Shown: piece after piece, positions 63,066-64,000 of the stretch
How the letters are laid out: each line of letters opens with the position of its first letter
Numbering within the stretch: position 1 is the stretch's first letter
Origin: Bifidobacterium pluvialisilvae
GTDB taxonomy: Bacteria > Actinomycetota > Actinomycetes > Actinomycetales > Bifidobacteriaceae
Assembly: GCF_019331695.1 (NCBI RefSeq)
Contig: NZ_JAHBBI010000005.1
Coordinates: 1-64,000, forward strand
Reading direction: 5' to 3'
Length of the DNA stretch: 64,000 bases
Translations under genes and position numbers: made by a program
Notes under the pieces: model-generated
Databases searched by the model: none
What the model saw: only the letters and a program-made list of their open reading frames with translations
What the model was told of the DNA's origin: nothing

Positions 63066-64000
63066 ATGGCTGAGGGATCTTCAAACGGAAGGCGCCGTTT
63101 TTCCGACAAGTGGGGAAAGCATGAACTTGATGTACTCGCCGTGCTTTCATCGGCGTTCCCCCAATGGCTCACCTCCCGTCAGATCGCGCAGCGTGTGAAG
63201 GCGTATGCCGATTCGTATGGAGAACTGGCCGATCAGGCGGCGAAGGCCGCGTTCGCCAAGCAGTTCCAGCGCGACCGCGCCAAGCTGGCCGCCATGGGCA
63301 TCGCCATCGAATCGCGCCAACCCGAGTATTCGTCCAAATCGGAGGGACAGGATTTCGCATCCTACCGTCTGCAGCTGGGTGATGAGCCGCGCATCCGCAT
63401 GCGTTTCCAGCAGGCGGACCTGCCGGTGCTCGCCGCCGCCAACTATCTGGCGCAGTCGATCGCGCTTTCATCCGCCTCGCAGCGTCTGGAATCCCGGGAG
63501 GCCACCAAGGTGTCCCGCACGGCCCCCCGTGTCCCGCAGATGCCGGTGCCCGGTCTTGGATTGGATTCCATCGCGCCCGGATTGGGCACGCAGACGATTC
63601 CCGACACGCTGGTCAAGGTCATCGATTCCCGTCGTTTCGCCGCCACCGTTGATGTGGACGGCGAGCATATCAACGTGGCCTACACGGACTCCGACGACCT
63701 GGCCATGTTCGTGCTCGAACATCCCGGCTCGTCGATCATCAGCCCGCAGGAGGCCGTCGACGCCTTCAGCCGCAGGCTCCACGCCGCCACGCAGTTCGGC
63801 TCAGCCGACCGTCCCGAAGAGGCGTTCAAGGCCCATGAGGACCTTTCCACCCCAGCCGACCATCATTCCGACGTGGAGGACGCCAAAGGCAAGTCCAAGG
63901 GACGCAAGGCTCTGAGCGCATCCTTCCAGACCGGCTCCGAAGTGGACCGCCGTCTTCGTCTCATGCTGTTCCTTTCCGCGCATATCGGCGAGGAGTTCCC
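63066..64000 (+). CDS. WYL/PafBC-like HTH regulator, partial at the window end
   Basis: Open from ATG 63066 (GAGG upstream) to the window end, 311 codons with no stop. The N-terminal winged HTH (VLAVLSSAFPQWLTSRQIAQ, then FAKQFQRDRAKLAAMGIAIE) is typical of WYL-domain regulators of the PafB/PafC type. The following region should hold the WYL ligand-binding domain, and an Ala/Ser/Lys-rich linker near residues 265-295 separates a second unit that begins DRRLRLMLFLSAHIG, as in fused PafBC proteins. Confidence 0.7.
   Translation, partial: MAEGSSNGRRRFSDKWGKHELDVLAVLSSAFPQWLTSRQIAQRVKAYADSYGELADQAAKAAFAKQFQRDRAKLAAMGIAIESRQPEYSSKSEGQDFASYRLQLGDEPRIRMRFQQADLPVLAAANYLAQSIALSSASQRLESREATKVSRTAPRVPQMPVPGLGLDSIAPGLGTQTIPDTLVKVIDSRRFAATVDVDGEHINVAYTDSDDLAMFVLEHPGSSIISPQEAVDAFSRRLHAATQFGSADRPEEAFKAHEDLSTPADHHSDVEDAKGKSKGRKALSASFQTGSEVDRRLRLMLFLSAHIGEEF

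Overview
The window is a high-GC actinobacterial chromosome segment, most plausibly from a Bifidobacterium (a B. longum/breve-like gene order). The reasons are the fused Cmk-Der protein, the split three-gene pnt transhydrogenase, the yebC-ruvCAB-yajC-apt-sucCD-purH order, and a eukaryotic-type UDP-glucose pyrophosphorylase. This is inferred from gene content; no database search was run.

Bases 1-36000 are ordinary core genome. They hold a tandem tRNA-Leu pair; rsmE-hinT; a translationally coupled phoH-ybeY-CNNM group followed by era; an oxidoreductase; a long-chain acyl-CoA ligase; the pnt operon; a DMT exporter; ribosomal L25; ilvE; a fructosamine-kinase-like gene; uppP; a PAC2 gene; a five-tRNA cluster (Gly-Cys-Val-Val-Gly); thrS; yebC-ruvC-ruvA-ruvB-yajC; apt; sucCD; a DUF6350 membrane protein; purH; an aquaporin; and the rluB/cmk-der pair. 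Most genes are in short operons with 1-4 bp overlaps and are separated by strong hairpins. Behind pntB lie two 87-bp imperfect palindromes that differ from each other by compensatory changes.

Bases 36000-59100 are accessory. A NADAR-domain gene and several decayed small genes come first. Next is a stack of integrated elements at a tRNA-Pro(GGG) gene: a degraded phage remnant (HNH, small terminase and large terminase fragments, all broken) bounded by two att-like sites, then an 11.6-kb element bounded by a 37-bp direct repeat of the tRNA 3' end. The second element carries an AbiH-type abortive infection gene with an unknown partner, an AlwI-family restriction endonuclease with a double adenine methyltransferase, and a phage tail/lysis module. 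Its integrase has been deleted down to about 45 codons that are now fused to a tail protein, so the element looks locked in place.

Beyond the tRNA (54400-58850) is a graveyard of small genes: a HicB-like/Vsr-like nuclease fusion, and at least three decayed EndoU-like toxin C-terminal ends, each directly followed by a related small MafI-like immunity gene. This is the most coherent unusual system in the window.

Bases 59170-64000 return to chromosome-like genes: an HXXEE membrane protein, an FGGY sugar kinase, UDP-glucose pyrophosphorylase, and a WYL/PafBC-like regulator that runs off the end.
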